Positions 34,222 to 42,732 of a stretch of 64,000 bases of DNA are shown piece after piece. Positions within the stretch are counted from its first letter, which is position 1; each line of letters starts with the position of its first letter. Made by a program: the position numbers and the translations under genes. The notes under the pieces are model-generated. The model was not told where the DNA came from. It saw only the letters and a program-made list of their open reading frames with translations, and searched no databases. This DNA comes from JACCSI01 sp963815285 (GTDB taxonomy: Bacteria > Acidobacteriota > Vicinamibacteria > Vicinamibacterales > UBA2999): the NCBI GenBank assembly GCA_963815285.1, contig CAWFGB010000013.1:62001-126000 (forward strand), in the 5' to 3' direction.

Positions 34222-36660
34222 ATGAGCTGGCTCTCAGATTTCCGGTTCGCAGTGCGGTCGTTGGCTGGGGTGAAGGGCCTAACCCTCACAGTCATCGTGA
34301 CTTTGGCGCTCGGCATTGGCGCCAATGCGGCTATTTTTAGCGTCGTCAACGGCGTACTCCTCCGGCCCCTGGTCAATCGCGATCAGGACCGCCTCATCTA
34401 CATCCGCCAGAGCGCACCGGGTGTGGGCTACGAAAACACGAACTTTTCGGTGCCCGAGATACGCGACCTCCAGGCAGGCGTCCGGACGCTGTCGGCGTTC
34501 GGGGACTTCTCCACCATCGAGTTCACGATGGTCGGGCTGGGTGAGCCCCGCGTCGTCCGAGCCGGCGTGGTCGGCGGCTCGTATTTCCAGGTGATGGGAC
34601 TGCGTCCCTCCGTTGGGCGATTGCTCGACGCCACCGACGATGGGCCATCGGCAGCAGGCGCCGCCGTGCTCACGCATCGGTTCTGGACGACGGAGTTTCA
34701 GAGCGATCCGTCGGTGATCGGCCGCAGCGTCCGATTGGGCGATCGGACCGCCACCATTGTCGGCGTCCTCGAACCCTCGGTGCCGTACCCCACAGAAACC
34801 GAGATCGTCGCCAATGTGGTGACCAGTCCGCATCATCTGGACGCGACGATGGTGGAAGGAAGGGTGCACCGGATGACGGAGCTGTTCGGCCGTCTGGCAC
34901 CGGGCGCGGATCTGGAAGCGGCGCGCGCCGAGTTGCGGGCGGTTCACGGCGCGATGATTGCGGAGCATCGGGAGTCATATCCCTCCGACGGGGACTATCG
35001 TATTGAGGCAGTTCGCCTGCGTGATCAGATCATCGCCCCGGCGCGCAACGTGCTCCTAATCCTGCTCGCCGCCGCGGCGCTTGTCTTCGTCGTCGCGTGT
35101 TCGAATGTCGCCAATCTGATCCTCGCCCGTTCCGTGCGTCGCGAGGGCGAGCTGGCGATTCGCGCGGCCCTGGGCGCGAGCGCTGGAGCCCTGCGCAGGA
35201 CCCTCCTGGCTGAAAGCCTCCTGCTCTGTGGAGCCGGCGCGATTCTGGCGGTCGTCATCGCGCAGCCCATGGTGACCGTGCTGGCGCGTTACGCCGCCCG
35301 CTTCTCGGTGCGTGCGCTGGATGTGACCGTGGATGCCAGCGTGTTGTGGGTCGGCGTTGGTCTCGCCCTGACGGCGGCGGTGCTGCTTGCGTTCGTGCCG
35401 CGGTTGCCGTCGACCGACGCCGCGCATGGCCTGTCGAACGGCAGCGTGCGGGTGACCTCGGGAACCAATCGCCGCCTGCGCGCGTTTGCCGTCACGCAGA
35501 TTGCGGCGTCCTTCATCCTGCTGGCCGGTGCGGGCATGCTGCTGACGACTCTCTTTGCACTTCAGCGGACGCAAACGGGCTTCGATACCCGCAATGTCCT
35601 GGCCGTCAACGTGCCAATCGTCTCGTACACCCGGCCGCCGGAGGAATTGGCGGCGTTCTACAAGGAGATCATCCGCCGCGTCTCGGAACTGCCCGGCGTC
35701 GAGCGGGTTGCAGTGGGCACGACGGTGCCGTGGCGTGACGGCGGCTTCTTTGCCGCGCAGTTCACCGTCGAAGGGTATGCCAAGGCCAACGGCGAAGAGG
35801 ACCCGCGGGCGCGCTTTCGCACGGTCTCACCAGGCTTCTTCCGCGCCCTGGGCGTGCCGGTGATCGCCGGTCGAGACTTCACCGAGGATGACCGTCGCGG
35901 CGGCGAACGCGTCGTGATTGTCAGTCAGAGCGTCGCCCAGCGCATGTTTCCCAACCAGGATGCGCTGAATCGCCGGTTCCTGTGGACCGATCCGGTCATC
36001 AAATTCATCGATGTCAGCGGCGATCCGCGACGCATCGTCGGCGTGGTCGCCGACGTCGACGACGAGAACGTGGTGCCTGGGCCAGCGATGACGATATATC
36101 ACCCCATGGATCAGGAATTTGGCGGCGGGCGGCTGTTCGTCCACGCGAAGACCGATCCGTATGCGATGGTGCCGACGATCACCAGGATCATCCGTGAGCT
36201 GTCGTCCGAGCAACCGGTCGAGAAAGCTGCGACTCTCGACGATGTTCGCGCCGAGGTGCTCGCCCCCAATCGCCTGAACGCTATGGTGTTTGGCGGCTTC
36301 TCGATGGTGGCGCTCGCCATTGCACTGGTCGGGGTGGCCGGAGTACTGGCCTTCTCGGTGAGCGCACGCACGCGCGAGTTCGGCGTCCGCCTTGCTATCG
36401 GATCAACGCCGGCGGACCTGCTCAGCCGCGTCCTGCGTGAAGGCGCCATCATCGCCATTCTGGGGATAGTCACCGGCATTGTCGGAGGACTTGCTCTCGT
36501 CCGCCTCGTCGGCACCTACCTAGGCGAGATCACGATGCCTGGAACACTAACCATTGTCGCGACAGCCGCCACGCTCGTGCTTGCGGCTATCGTTGCTTCG
36601 TTGATGCCCGCGGCGCGGGCATCGCGCGTGGACGTGCTTCAAGCCCTGCGGTCGGAGTAG
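34222..36660 (+). CDS. ADOP-family MacB/FtsX-like permease (ADOP-3)
   Basis: The protein has 812 residues from ATG 34222, which has AGGAA just upstream; a TTG at 34207 is in frame but less likely. The two-block layout is the same as ADOP-1: N-terminal helix around GLTLTVIVTLALGIGANAAI, periplasmic core, FtsX region (IAPARNVLLILLAAAALVFV), repeat of core, and a C-terminal ARASRVDVLQALRSE. It lacks an adjacent ATP-binding partner. It is followed, in the same reading frame, by a BON-domain sequence. Confidence 0.9.
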   Translation: MSWLSDFRFAVRSLAGVKGLTLTVIVTLALGIGANAAIFSVVNGVLLRPLVNRDQDRLIYIRQSAPGVGYENTNFSVPEIRDLQAGVRTLSAFGDFSTIEFTMVGLGEPRVVRAGVVGGSYFQVMGLRPSVGRLLDATDDGPSAAGAAVLTHRFWTTEFQSDPSVIGRSVRLGDRTATIVGVLEPSVPYPTETEIVANVVTSPHHLDATMVEGRVHRMTELFGRLAPGADLEAARAELRAVHGAMIAEHRESYPSDGDYRIEAVRLRDQIIAPARNVLLILLAAAALVFVVACSNVANLILARSVRREGELAIRAALGASAGALRRTLLAESLLLCGAGAILAVVIAQPMVTVLARYAARFSVRALDVTVDASVLWVGVGLALTAAVLLAFVPRLPSTDAAHGLSNGSVRVTSGTNRRLRAFAVTQIAASFILLAGAGMLLTTLFALQRTQTGFDTRNVLAVNVPIVSYTRPPEELAAFYKEIIRRVSELPGVERVAVGTTVPWRDGGFFAAQFTVEGYAKANGEEDPRARFRTVSPGFFRALGVPVIAGRDFTEDDRRGGERVVIVSQSVAQRMFPNQDALNRRFLWTDPVIKFIDVSGDPRRIVGVVADVDDENVVPGPAMTIYHPMDQEFGGGRLFVHAKTDPYAMVPTITRIIRELSSEQPVEKAATLDDVRAEVLAPNRLNAMVFGGFSMVALAIALVGVAGVLAFSVSARTREFGVRLAIGSTPADLLSRVLREGAIIAILGIVTGIVGGLALVRLVGTYLGEITMPGTLTIVATAATLVLAAIVASLMPAARASRVDVLQALRSE

Positions 36661-36696
36661 CCGCAGGAGCACACCGATGACGCGGCGCAAGTTCGC

Positions 36697-36897
36697 GTGA
36701 CGGTATTCGGCTTCCTCGACGATGACATCAAAGGCCGCGACATCACCGTCGATGGCCGTGAGGGCGTCGTCTACCTCAAGGGAACCGTGGAGTCGGACAC
36801 CCAGAAGCAAGTAGCCGAAGCAATCGCCCGCGACACCGACGGCGTCTCGCGCGTGGAGAACCTGCTGAAGGTCGACACCGCGACGAACCGGCGATAA
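36697..36897 (+). CDS. BON-domain sequence lacking a proper start, likely a remnant
   Basis: From GTG 36697 this gives 66 residues with the BON core DITVDGREGVVYLKGTVESD and a C-terminal AIARDTDGVSRVENLLKVD. BON domains bind phospholipids or glycans in periplasmic proteins. Homology appears to begin earlier: in the same frame, from 36661, the DNA reads TDDAAQVRVTVFGFLDDD, directly after the ADOP-3 stop TAG (36658-36660). The normal first helix therefore lies before the only usable start. It may be the tail of a degraded secreted BON gene, or a read-through extension of ADOP-3. Confidence 0.5.
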   Translation: MTVFGFLDDDIKGRDITVDGREGVVYLKGTVESDTQKQVAEAIARDTDGVSRVENLLKVDTATNRR

Positions 36898-36904
36898 CAC
36901 GCGT

Positions 36905-38095
36905 CTACCACGGCGCGTGCACGTGACCGTGCAGGTCGTCGTGTTTGTGCTGCAGGTAATGTTGCCGCAGCAGGTCCTTGCCGTAATCGTTGCCGTTAGG
37001 GGTGCGGACCACGCTGTGAATATGCCGGCGTCCCGGCTCCCGCGGACCGGGCAGCGCCACGGGCGTCTGGTGATCGAACTCGATCAGGATCGCCGGACTG
37101 TGAATGCGGTAGTAGAACACGCTGTCGGCCGCGGTCTCGCCAATCCAGCCGAAGTGCGTGTCGCCAAGATGCGCGCGCACTTCGGTCATGCGGATCTTCG
37201 CATGGCCGTCAGCCAAATTGTCGACGTACTCCGCGATGAGATTCACGAGCGCCTCGCGCTGTTTCTCGTTCAACGCGCTGGCCTTGATTCCCGCATACGG
37301 CATCTGCACGTTGTCGCGGAAGGCCTGGGTTTGCGCGTTGTTGGCGGTCTTCTTGCCTGGCGTGATGGTCGCCTGGCGCTGCTGGTCCGCGTTCAACGAC
37401 TGCATCAGCGCGAGGCCCTGGTTCTGTTCGTCCTGCAACACCGACGTGCCGGCGTATTTGCCGGCCTCGGCGATCACCGGCTCCGAACCCCAGAAGGCGG
37501 GCGTCATGACGACCTGATCACCAAGAATGAAATAGTTGATTACGAGGTGATGGCCCTCGAGCTGCCAGCCCCATGGTTCGGTCATCGACGGCTCGCCCAT
37601 CACCACGAGGTTGTACAGCCCCTCGCCGTATTCAGTGAACTTGTTGGTCATCTCGGCGATGGTTTCGTTGAGCCGCATGACGTTGCGAGTCTGTTCCAGC
37701 CCTTTTGCGCTGAGTCCCGACTGCAGCAGTAAGTAGGCGCTGGCGCGCTGTGCCTCGCTCATCTCCTGGAATGCGATGCCAGCGCGCGCTGCGCGATGTA
37801 CGTTGTTCCAGCGGCGCCACTCGAGATCGTCCACCGCAAAGGTACTGGCCTTGCGCTGCTCGGGCGTGAGGACGCCAATGAATTTCACGGCGGCGTCCAT
37901 CACCGGCTTGGTCGACACGCCCGTGGAGCGTATGGCAAACAGGTCCCGCTGCACCATGCCGTCGGTGGTGATGCCCTTGAAGGGATCCTTCTCGAGGTCC
38001 GCGGCGCCCGGGCCGCCGGGACCCTGTGCGCCGACCGCGAGCGCACATATGGACGCCAACACCAGCAGCGCCAGGGCGACAGGTCGCAAGTTCAT
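36905..38095 (-). CDS. Secreted DUF3500-family protein
   Basis: The protein has 396 residues from ATG 38095; a GTG six bases upstream is possible. A signal peptide is present (VALALLVLASICALAVGAQ, then GPGGPG). The body is a DUF3500 domain with histidine-rich segments such as LEGHHLVINYFI, and a C-terminal HIHSVVRTPNGNDYGKDLLRQHY followed by HKHDDLHGHVHAP. Function of DUF3500 is unknown; the histidine content hints at metal binding but this is not established. It stops 8 bases from the BON sequence on the opposite strand. Confidence 0.82.
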   Translation of the reverse strand: MNLRPVALALLVLASICALAVGAQGPGGPGAADLEKDPFKGITTDGMVQRDLFAIRSTGVSTKPVMDAAVKFIGVLTPEQRKASTFAVDDLEWRRWNNVHRAARAGIAFQEMSEAQRASAYLLLQSGLSAKGLEQTRNVMRLNETIAEMTNKFTEYGEGLYNLVVMGEPSMTEPWGWQLEGHHLVINYFILGDQVVMTPAFWGSEPVIAEAGKYAGTSVLQDEQNQGLALMQSLNADQQRQATITPGKKTANNAQTQAFRDNVQMPYAGIKASALNEKQREALVNLIAEYVDNLADGHAKIRMTEVRAHLGDTHFGWIGETAADSVFYYRIHSPAILIEFDHQTPVALPGPREPGRRHIHSVVRTPNGNDYGKDLLRQHYLQHKHDDLHGHVHAPW

Positions 38096-38155
38096 CCGCA
38101 CAAGGTAACACGCGCTGGGGCGAGCTGAAGCTGGCCAGCATGGCCGCAGCCCAAA

Positions 38156-39001
38156 TCAAGCGACGATGAGCACGATGGCGGCGAGTGCGAGCACGACGCC
38201 GCCCCACTGACGCGCGGTCAATCGCTCGTGGAGAACGAGCCGCGCCAGCAGCACAGTGCTGGCCGGATAGAGCGACGCGAGCGTGACGGCCAGGGTCAGA
38301 GGGCCGGTCCGCGTAGCGAACAGATACAAGAGGTTGGCGAGCATATCCAGCACGCCGCCGGCCACTACGAATAGCAAAAGGTTGCGCTCCATGCGTAACG
38401 AGCGACGACTAAGGATCGCTACCGCGCTAAACAAGGCCACTGAGGCTACGCGCGCGGCGACGAGCGGCCACAGTCCGGCGCCCTGCGTGGTGTTGGCCAG
38501 CGCCAGGAAGAAGAACCCGATCGCCACGCCCGCGGCAAGCGCCAATCCGATGCCCGAGCTGTTTTTCCCCACCACCGCCGGCCCTGCTGCGGAGGGCGCC
38601 TGCTGGCTGACGAGCAGAATTGCCAGCATGGCGATCATAATTCCGGCGCTCTCCTGCAATGAAGGCCGCTCGCCGAAGGCCAACGCGAACACGACCGGCA
38701 CAACGACCGCACATACGGCTGTTGTGGGTGCCACCACCGCCATGACACCGACCGCCAGCGCGCGGTAAAGCAAACCGACGCCCACACCACCTGCCAGCCC
38801 TGCAAGTCCGCCCCACAGCCAATCGCCAACGCCGGGTCGAGAGGTTGAGTCGGCCAGGACAAGAGCTGAAGCCATCAGCAGCCCGGCGGTCTGCGAGATG
38901 AGAACGATCGCGATCGTGTCGGCGCGGCGCGACGTCAGCCCACCGATGAAGTCCGCAGCGCCGTAAACGAGGGCCGACCCAAGTGCCAACAGGGTAAACA
39001 T
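38156..39001 (-). CDS. EamA/DMT-family transporter
   Basis: The protein has 281 residues from ATG 39001. It is nearly all hydrophobic with about ten membrane segments in two EamA-type halves (SALVYGAADFIGGLTSRRAD at the start, GLALAAGVAIGFFFLALANT opening the second half). The final helix is LTARQWGGVVLALAAIVLIV. Family members export metabolites or drugs; the substrate is unknown. The C-terminus runs close to DUF3500 on the same strand. Confidence 0.88.
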   Translation of the reverse strand: MFTLLALGSALVYGAADFIGGLTSRRADTIAIVLISQTAGLLMASALVLADSTSRPGVGDWLWGGLAGLAGGVGVGLLYRALAVGVMAVVAPTTAVCAVVVPVVFALAFGERPSLQESAGIMIAMLAILLVSQQAPSAAGPAVVGKNSSGIGLALAAGVAIGFFFLALANTTQGAGLWPLVAARVASVALFSAVAILSRRSLRMERNLLLFVVAGGVLDMLANLLYLFATRTGPLTLAVTLASLYPASTVLLARLVLHERLTARQWGGVVLALAAIVLIVA

Positions 39002-39131
39002 GCACGTCAAAAGTACAGGTTGCTCGGGTCCAACGCGTGCCTCAAGTCATCTACGTGGCGCAACCGAGCGGGATGAGGTGACCAAGGTTGGTTTGCCGCA
39101 GCCTTCTCAGGGTTCGGCGGGTGACGTGCAT

Positions 39132-39335
39132 CTATGAAGGCTTTCGAGGGCGAGGCGAGGACTTCTTGCGTGAAGCTGCCTTCTTCCGCGCGGTAGTCAT
39201 CTTGTCCAACTCCTCCGCGCGCCGCTTGAGGCGCGTGCCGCGCTCGACGATGGCGTCGACCTGATGCTCGCGCTCGGCACGAGTGGCCGCCGCACTACCT
39301 CGTTGAGCGGATCGCTGACGTCTCGTGCCGGCCAC
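39132..39335 (-). CDS. Small Lys/Arg-rich protein
   Basis: The GTG start at 39335 gives 67 residues. It opens AGTRRQRSAQRGSAAATRAE, has a helical core EREHQVDAIVERGTRLKRRA, and ends in a histone-like KKAASRKKSSPRPRK tail. The codon bias is coding-like. I do not recognise the family. It may be a DNA- or RNA-binding accessory protein; this rests on composition only. A longer upstream frame lacks this signal and overlaps the phosphatase gene. Confidence 0.5.
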   Translation of the reverse strand: MAGTRRQRSAQRGSAAATRAEREHQVDAIVERGTRLKRRAEELDKMTTARKKAASRKKSSPRPRKPS

Positions 39336-39381
39336 GCGCGTGATTGTAGCGCGACTCTCGGGCCGCGCCCCGGCAAACGTC

Positions 39382-39885
39382 TCAGCGGTAGTGAAGCTGG
39401 ATGGCCCGCGCCACAGGCAACGTATGCACGATGAACAGGTTGTCGAATTCCGTGTCGGCAACCGAGACCGGTTTGGCAACGCCGACGGCGTTGATGACCT
39501 CCGGTACTGTGTTCGAGTGGCCAACGACCAGAACGTTTCCTGTGGCCTTCTTCAGTCGCGCCGCCAGGCCGGCCGTGTCCTTGGCAGGGACGACCGTGGG
39601 CGTGATGCCCAGCGCCTTCGCCAGCGGCGCAGCTGTTTGCTGCGTGCGCTTGAACTCGGTCACGAAAATCGCGCTGACCGCTGCGTCCCTCAGCATCGCG
39701 GCCAGTGAGGCGGCCCGTGCGCGGCCGGCCTCAGACAGGTCGGGATCAATTGCCATCATTGGCGGCGCCCCGGTGCTGGTATCTGCGCGCTCCGCATGAC
39801 GCACAACGAAGATGGTGCCTTGAGCGAAGCCGTGCGCCGGCAGCGAAAACGTACACATCAAACCGATCAGGATTCTCTGAAGCAT
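39382..39885 (-). CDS. Exported histidine-phosphatase-family protein
   Basis: The protein has 167 residues from ATG 39885, which has GGAGG 6 bases upstream; an earlier ATG at 39903 has none. A signal peptide is present (ILIGLMCTFSLPAHGFAQ). The fold is the phosphoglycerate-mutase-like histidine phosphatase: VVRHAERAD (phospho-histidine and Arg), FVTEFKRTQQTAAP and VVGHSNTVPEV (second His). Short exported members are often sixA-like or PhoE-like; the substrate is unknown. Divergent from the subtilase gene. Confidence 0.85.
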   Translation of the reverse strand: MLQRILIGLMCTFSLPAHGFAQGTIFVVRHAERADTSTGAPPMMAIDPDLSEAGRARAASLAAMLRDAAVSAIFVTEFKRTQQTAAPLAKALGITPTVVPAKDTAGLAARLKKATGNVLVVGHSNTVPEVINAVGVAKPVSVADTEFDNLFIVHTLPVARAIQLHYR

Positions 39886-39971
39886 CGAGCGCCTCCGCGA
39901 CATGACAATAGGCGTGCGTCCGCAGCGATGGTGACGCATGCGCGCCTGCAAACCCTCCACAAAACGGCGTT

Positions 39972-40005
39972 TGCAGGGCCTCGCACGAAAACTCGTGCGA
40001 CTGCA
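39972..40005. promoter_or_regulatory. Long hairpin in the phosphatase/subtilase divergent gap
   Basis: TCGCACGA (39981-39988), loop AAAC, and TCGTGCGA (39993-40000) form a perfect 8-bp stem. The flanking TGCAG (39972-39976) and CTGCA (40001-40005) extend it around a four-base bulge. A run of seven As follows. It lies in the ~230-base intergenic region between divergent starts, so it could be an operator or leader structure. Confidence 0.5.
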
Positions 40006-40118
40006 CAAAAAAATGCCGCCTCATAAGGGTCCACGCAAATCAACCCAACATTCGACCCGCTGTCTGTGTAACTCTCGTTTGTGCAACACTACCCCACTCT
40101 TGTTCCATGGAGGTTTGC

Positions 40119-41327
40119 ATGTCACGTGTACGGTTTGGTTGGTTTGGGGCAATTGTCTTCGTCTGCATGTCGACAATGGCGATCATGGCGCAGCGCCCAG
40201 CTGCGACATTTCCAGTCATCGTCATATTCCACGAAGACGCGCCATTTGATTCGTTTGCTCCCGGCTATCGTGACGATGCCCGGGGCGCAGCAGATCCCGA
40301 TGCGTGGGGTTACCTGAACCGCGGCGTCGCGGGTGCGGTGCAGGCCCTCGAAGCCCGGCAGGGCTTCCGAGCGGAACACGTCTACAGCGCGGCTCTGCGA
40401 GGGTTTTCTGCGCAGCTGACAGCGCGTCAGATTGCCGACCTCGAAGACGATCCGAGCGTCGCCTACATCGAACCCGACGGTGAGATGCACGCCATCGCGC
40501 AGATACTGCCGTGGGGCATCGACAGGATCGAGGCGGATCTCAGCTCCACCCAGGCCGGCAACGGCTCGGGCGCCATCAACAACGTGAATGTGTACATCAT
40601 CGACACCGGCATCGGCACACATGTCGATCTCAACCGAAACGCACACGTGAATTTCGCCAGTGGCAAAAACGACGATTGCCATGGCCATGGAACGCATGTG
40701 GCCGGCACGGTCTCCGCACGCGATAACGCTAGCGACGTGGTGGGCGTCGCACCGGGCGCGAAGCTCACCGGGGTGAAGGTGTTGGGCTGCAATGGCTCGG
40801 GCAGCACGTCCGGCGTTATCAAGGGAGTGGACTGGGTCACCAACAATGCCAGTAAACCGGCTGTGGCGAACATGAGCCTCGGCGGCAGCGTCAGCCAAGC
40901 GCTCGACAACGCCGTCAGGAGCTCGGCAGCCAGCGGCGTCTTTTACGCGCTTGCTGCCGGCAACAGCGGAGCCAACGCATGCAACTCGTCGCCGGCGCGC
41001 GCCGGGACGACCAACGGCATCATGACCGTCGCCGCGACGGATTCCGCGGACCGGGAAGCGTCCTGGAGCAATTACGGCAGCTGCGTAGACATCTGGGCCC
41101 CTGGCGTCAGCATCCTGTCGACACGCCGAGGCGGCGGCACGACAACGATGTCCGGCACCTCGATGGCCTCACCGCACGTCGCAGGAGGCGCCGCCCTCTA
41201 TCTCTCAAGAAACAACGCCGCGAGCCCGTCGAGCGTTGAAACAGCGCTCAGAAATGCCGCGACGACGACCACCAACAAGAGCAAGGACGGCCGGACGATT
41301 ACGCGGCTTCACGTCGGCGGTTTCTAA
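40119..41327 (+). CDS. Secreted subtilisin-like serine protease (S8)
   Basis: The protein has 402 residues from ATG 40119, which has GGAGG 5 bases upstream; an ATG at 40107 is less well placed. A signal segment (FGAIVFVCMSTMAIMAQ) and an inhibitor-I9-like propeptide (VIVIFHEDAPFDSF through SVAYIEPDGEMHA) precede the catalytic domain. The triad is Asp in YIIDTGIGTHVD, His in DDCHGHGTHVAGT, and Ser in GTSMASPHVAGGA; the oxyanion Asn is in LAAGNSGANAC. It resembles proteinase-K-type extracellular proteases. A strong stem-loop follows the stop. Confidence 0.94.
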   Translation: MSRVRFGWFGAIVFVCMSTMAIMAQRPAATFPVIVIFHEDAPFDSFAPGYRDDARGAADPDAWGYLNRGVAGAVQALEARQGFRAEHVYSAALRGFSAQLTARQIADLEDDPSVAYIEPDGEMHAIAQILPWGIDRIEADLSSTQAGNGSGAINNVNVYIIDTGIGTHVDLNRNAHVNFASGKNDDCHGHGTHVAGTVSARDNASDVVGVAPGAKLTGVKVLGCNGSGSTSGVIKGVDWVTNNASKPAVANMSLGGSVSQALDNAVRSSAASGVFYALAAGNSGANACNSSPARAGTTNGIMTVAATDSADREASWSNYGSCVDIWAPGVSILSTRRGGGTTTMSGTSMASPHVAGGAALYLSRNNAASPSSVETALRNAATTTTNKSKDGRTITRLHVGGF

Positions 41328-41343
41328 CTCTCCTGTTCAAGGC

Positions 41344-41376
41344 GCGAGGGAGCCGGGCAGTCCCAGGCTCCCTCGC
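41344..41376. terminator. Stem-loop after the subtilase gene
   Basis: GCGAGGGAGCC (41344-41354) and GGCTCCCTCGC (41366-41376) form a perfect 11-bp stem with an 11-base loop, 16 bases after the subtilase stop and before the convergent CbiX-like gene end. No T-run follows; it could still act as a bidirectional terminator. Confidence 0.5.
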
Positions 41377-41447
41377 CGCTTCGGCATCGGCGCCACGCGG
41401 CCATTGCCTCCCTCGGCTCAATCGGCCGAAAGGCCAAAGCAGCCCTT

Positions 41448-42353
41448 CTACTGACTTGCCCGCGCCACCCAATCTGCGAGACGCGCGTCGGGCATGAGCG
41501 CGCGCTCCGCCATCACATAAGGCAAGCCTTCGAGGCGCTGCCGGATTCCTTTTTCGATTCCGCCATAGGACAGGAGCAACGGCACAATGAGCACGCGCCG
41601 GTTCTGTTTGCTCTGGTCGCCCACGAGCGTTCTCAACTCGGCCGTAGCCGCGTCCTTGATCGGCGCCGGAGCGTCGTCGCGAACCGTAAGGCATCGAATG
41701 GCGGCGAAATCAGTCGCTGCCTCCATCTGCGCAGCCAAGGCCTTCATGTCAAGGAGCCAGCGGTCGTTGTCGTCGTCGGGCACGGGGCCGTGCGCCACGA
41801 TAATCACGACCTCCTGCTCTGGCGCCGTGCTGATCTCGCGGGCGCGGTCGATCAGGATCTCACCAACGAGGGGATGGTGGTTGAGCGCATCAGTCATGCG
41901 AATGGGAACAGGGGAACTGATCGGTTTCGTGTTCTCCTCCGCCCCGTCAGCGGTTCCGTGATGGTCATGGCTGGCGTCGCCGCCGGGGGCGCCGTGGCGC
42001 ATGCGAGCAAAAACCTTGAGATCTGCAGGCATCTCCTGGCGCGCACCGAGTAAGTAGGCAGTCGAGGTCACGACCGAACTGTGTGACGAGATGAACAGCG
42101 GAACGGCGACAATGCCGGTGACGCGACGCTCGACCAGTTTGTCCACCGCGGCCTGGATAGCCGGCCGTGAGGCCATTCCGAATGCGACCTCCACCGGGCG
42201 TGTATGGTCGATGGCCGACGCCAGGGCGAGAACGCGGGCGTTCCAATCGGCATTGCCGCCGTGAGCGAGTAGCAGGATTCCTTCCGGGGCAGCGGGTTGA
42301 GCGAACACGGGCAAGGCCGCCAGTAGAACGAGCGTCAGGACTGTTTTGGACAT
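41448..42353 (-). CDS. Exported CbiX/sirohydrochlorin-chelatase-like protein
   Basis: The protein has 301 residues. An N-terminal signal peptide (TVLTLVLLAALPVFAQ) precedes two CbiX-like halves: EGILLLAHGGNADW (His31) with VPLFISSHSSVV, and later EVVIIVAHGPVPDDDN with VLIVPLLLSYGG. The linker contains a histidine cluster (DASHDHHGTADG). Chelatases of this family insert Co, Ni or Fe into tetrapyrroles in the cytoplasm, so export is unusual and suggests a periplasmic metal-binding role. It sits divergently next to feoA, which adds to that idea; the real substrate is unknown. Confidence 0.82.
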   Translation of the reverse strand: MSKTVLTLVLLAALPVFAQPAAPEGILLLAHGGNADWNARVLALASAIDHTRPVEVAFGMASRPAIQAAVDKLVERRVTGIVAVPLFISSHSSVVTSTAYLLGARQEMPADLKVFARMRHGAPGGDASHDHHGTADGAEENTKPISSPVPIRMTDALNHHPLVGEILIDRAREISTAPEQEVVIIVAHGPVPDDDNDRWLLDMKALAAQMEAATDFAAIRCLTVRDDAPAPIKDAATAELRTLVGDQSKQNRRVLIVPLLLSYGGIEKGIRQRLEGLPYVMAERALMPDARLADWVARASQ

Positions 42354-42717
42354 GATTGATTAGGTGCCTTGAGGGGTTACTTGGACCGCCTCCGGGCGGT
42401 AGATTGGCGCAGGGTTCCTGCGGCCGTCAGGACAGGATGAACATGCCGTCACGGCCCCGACTCGACGATGCGGCTGACGACGAATTCGGCCGAGTCGATA
42501 ATGACGGTCGCGCCAACTGCGACACCGCTCGAGGGTCGCGTATTACGCCTGTTAATGAACTGCTCGTTGGGCCGCCGCCGGGGCGGCTATCGCCAGAAAC
42601 ATCAAGACACGCATTCCGAACCACATACGCCGTCGAACTCCACATCTTGAGACACAGTCTCATCTTGTTGAGAATGTATTTCCGACCAATTTGGTCGGTC
42701 AAGCAAAAAATGAGAAC
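42354..42717. other. 364-base regulatory gap between the CbiX-like gene and feoA
   Basis: There is no convincing gene here. The left part has two tandem perfect hairpins, ACCGCC/GGCGGT (42385-42400) and CGCAGG/CCTGCG (42408-42422), which lie in the leader of the CbiX-like gene. The right part carries the three palindromes described separately. I looked for a cobalamin riboswitch and could not see its conserved box. Confidence 0.6.
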
Positions 42718-42725
42718 ATGTCTCA
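42648..42725. promoter_or_regulatory. Three palindromic operators upstream of feoA
   Basis: TGAGACACAGTCTCA (42648-42662) and TGAGAACATGTCTCA (42711-42725) are 15-base dyads with the same TGAGA...TCTCA arms and 7-1-7 spacing like Fur boxes. Between them a perfect 17-base palindrome CCGACCAATTTGGTCGG (42682-42698) looks like a TetR-type operator. The last box covers the ATG at 42718, so the real feoA start may be ATG 42733. Confidence 0.7.
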
Positions 42726-42732
42726 ACATCGT

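Noticed and set aside
42354..42647. Cobalamin riboswitch before the CbiX-like gene
   Set aside because: Only simple hairpins were seen; the conserved B12 box was not found.
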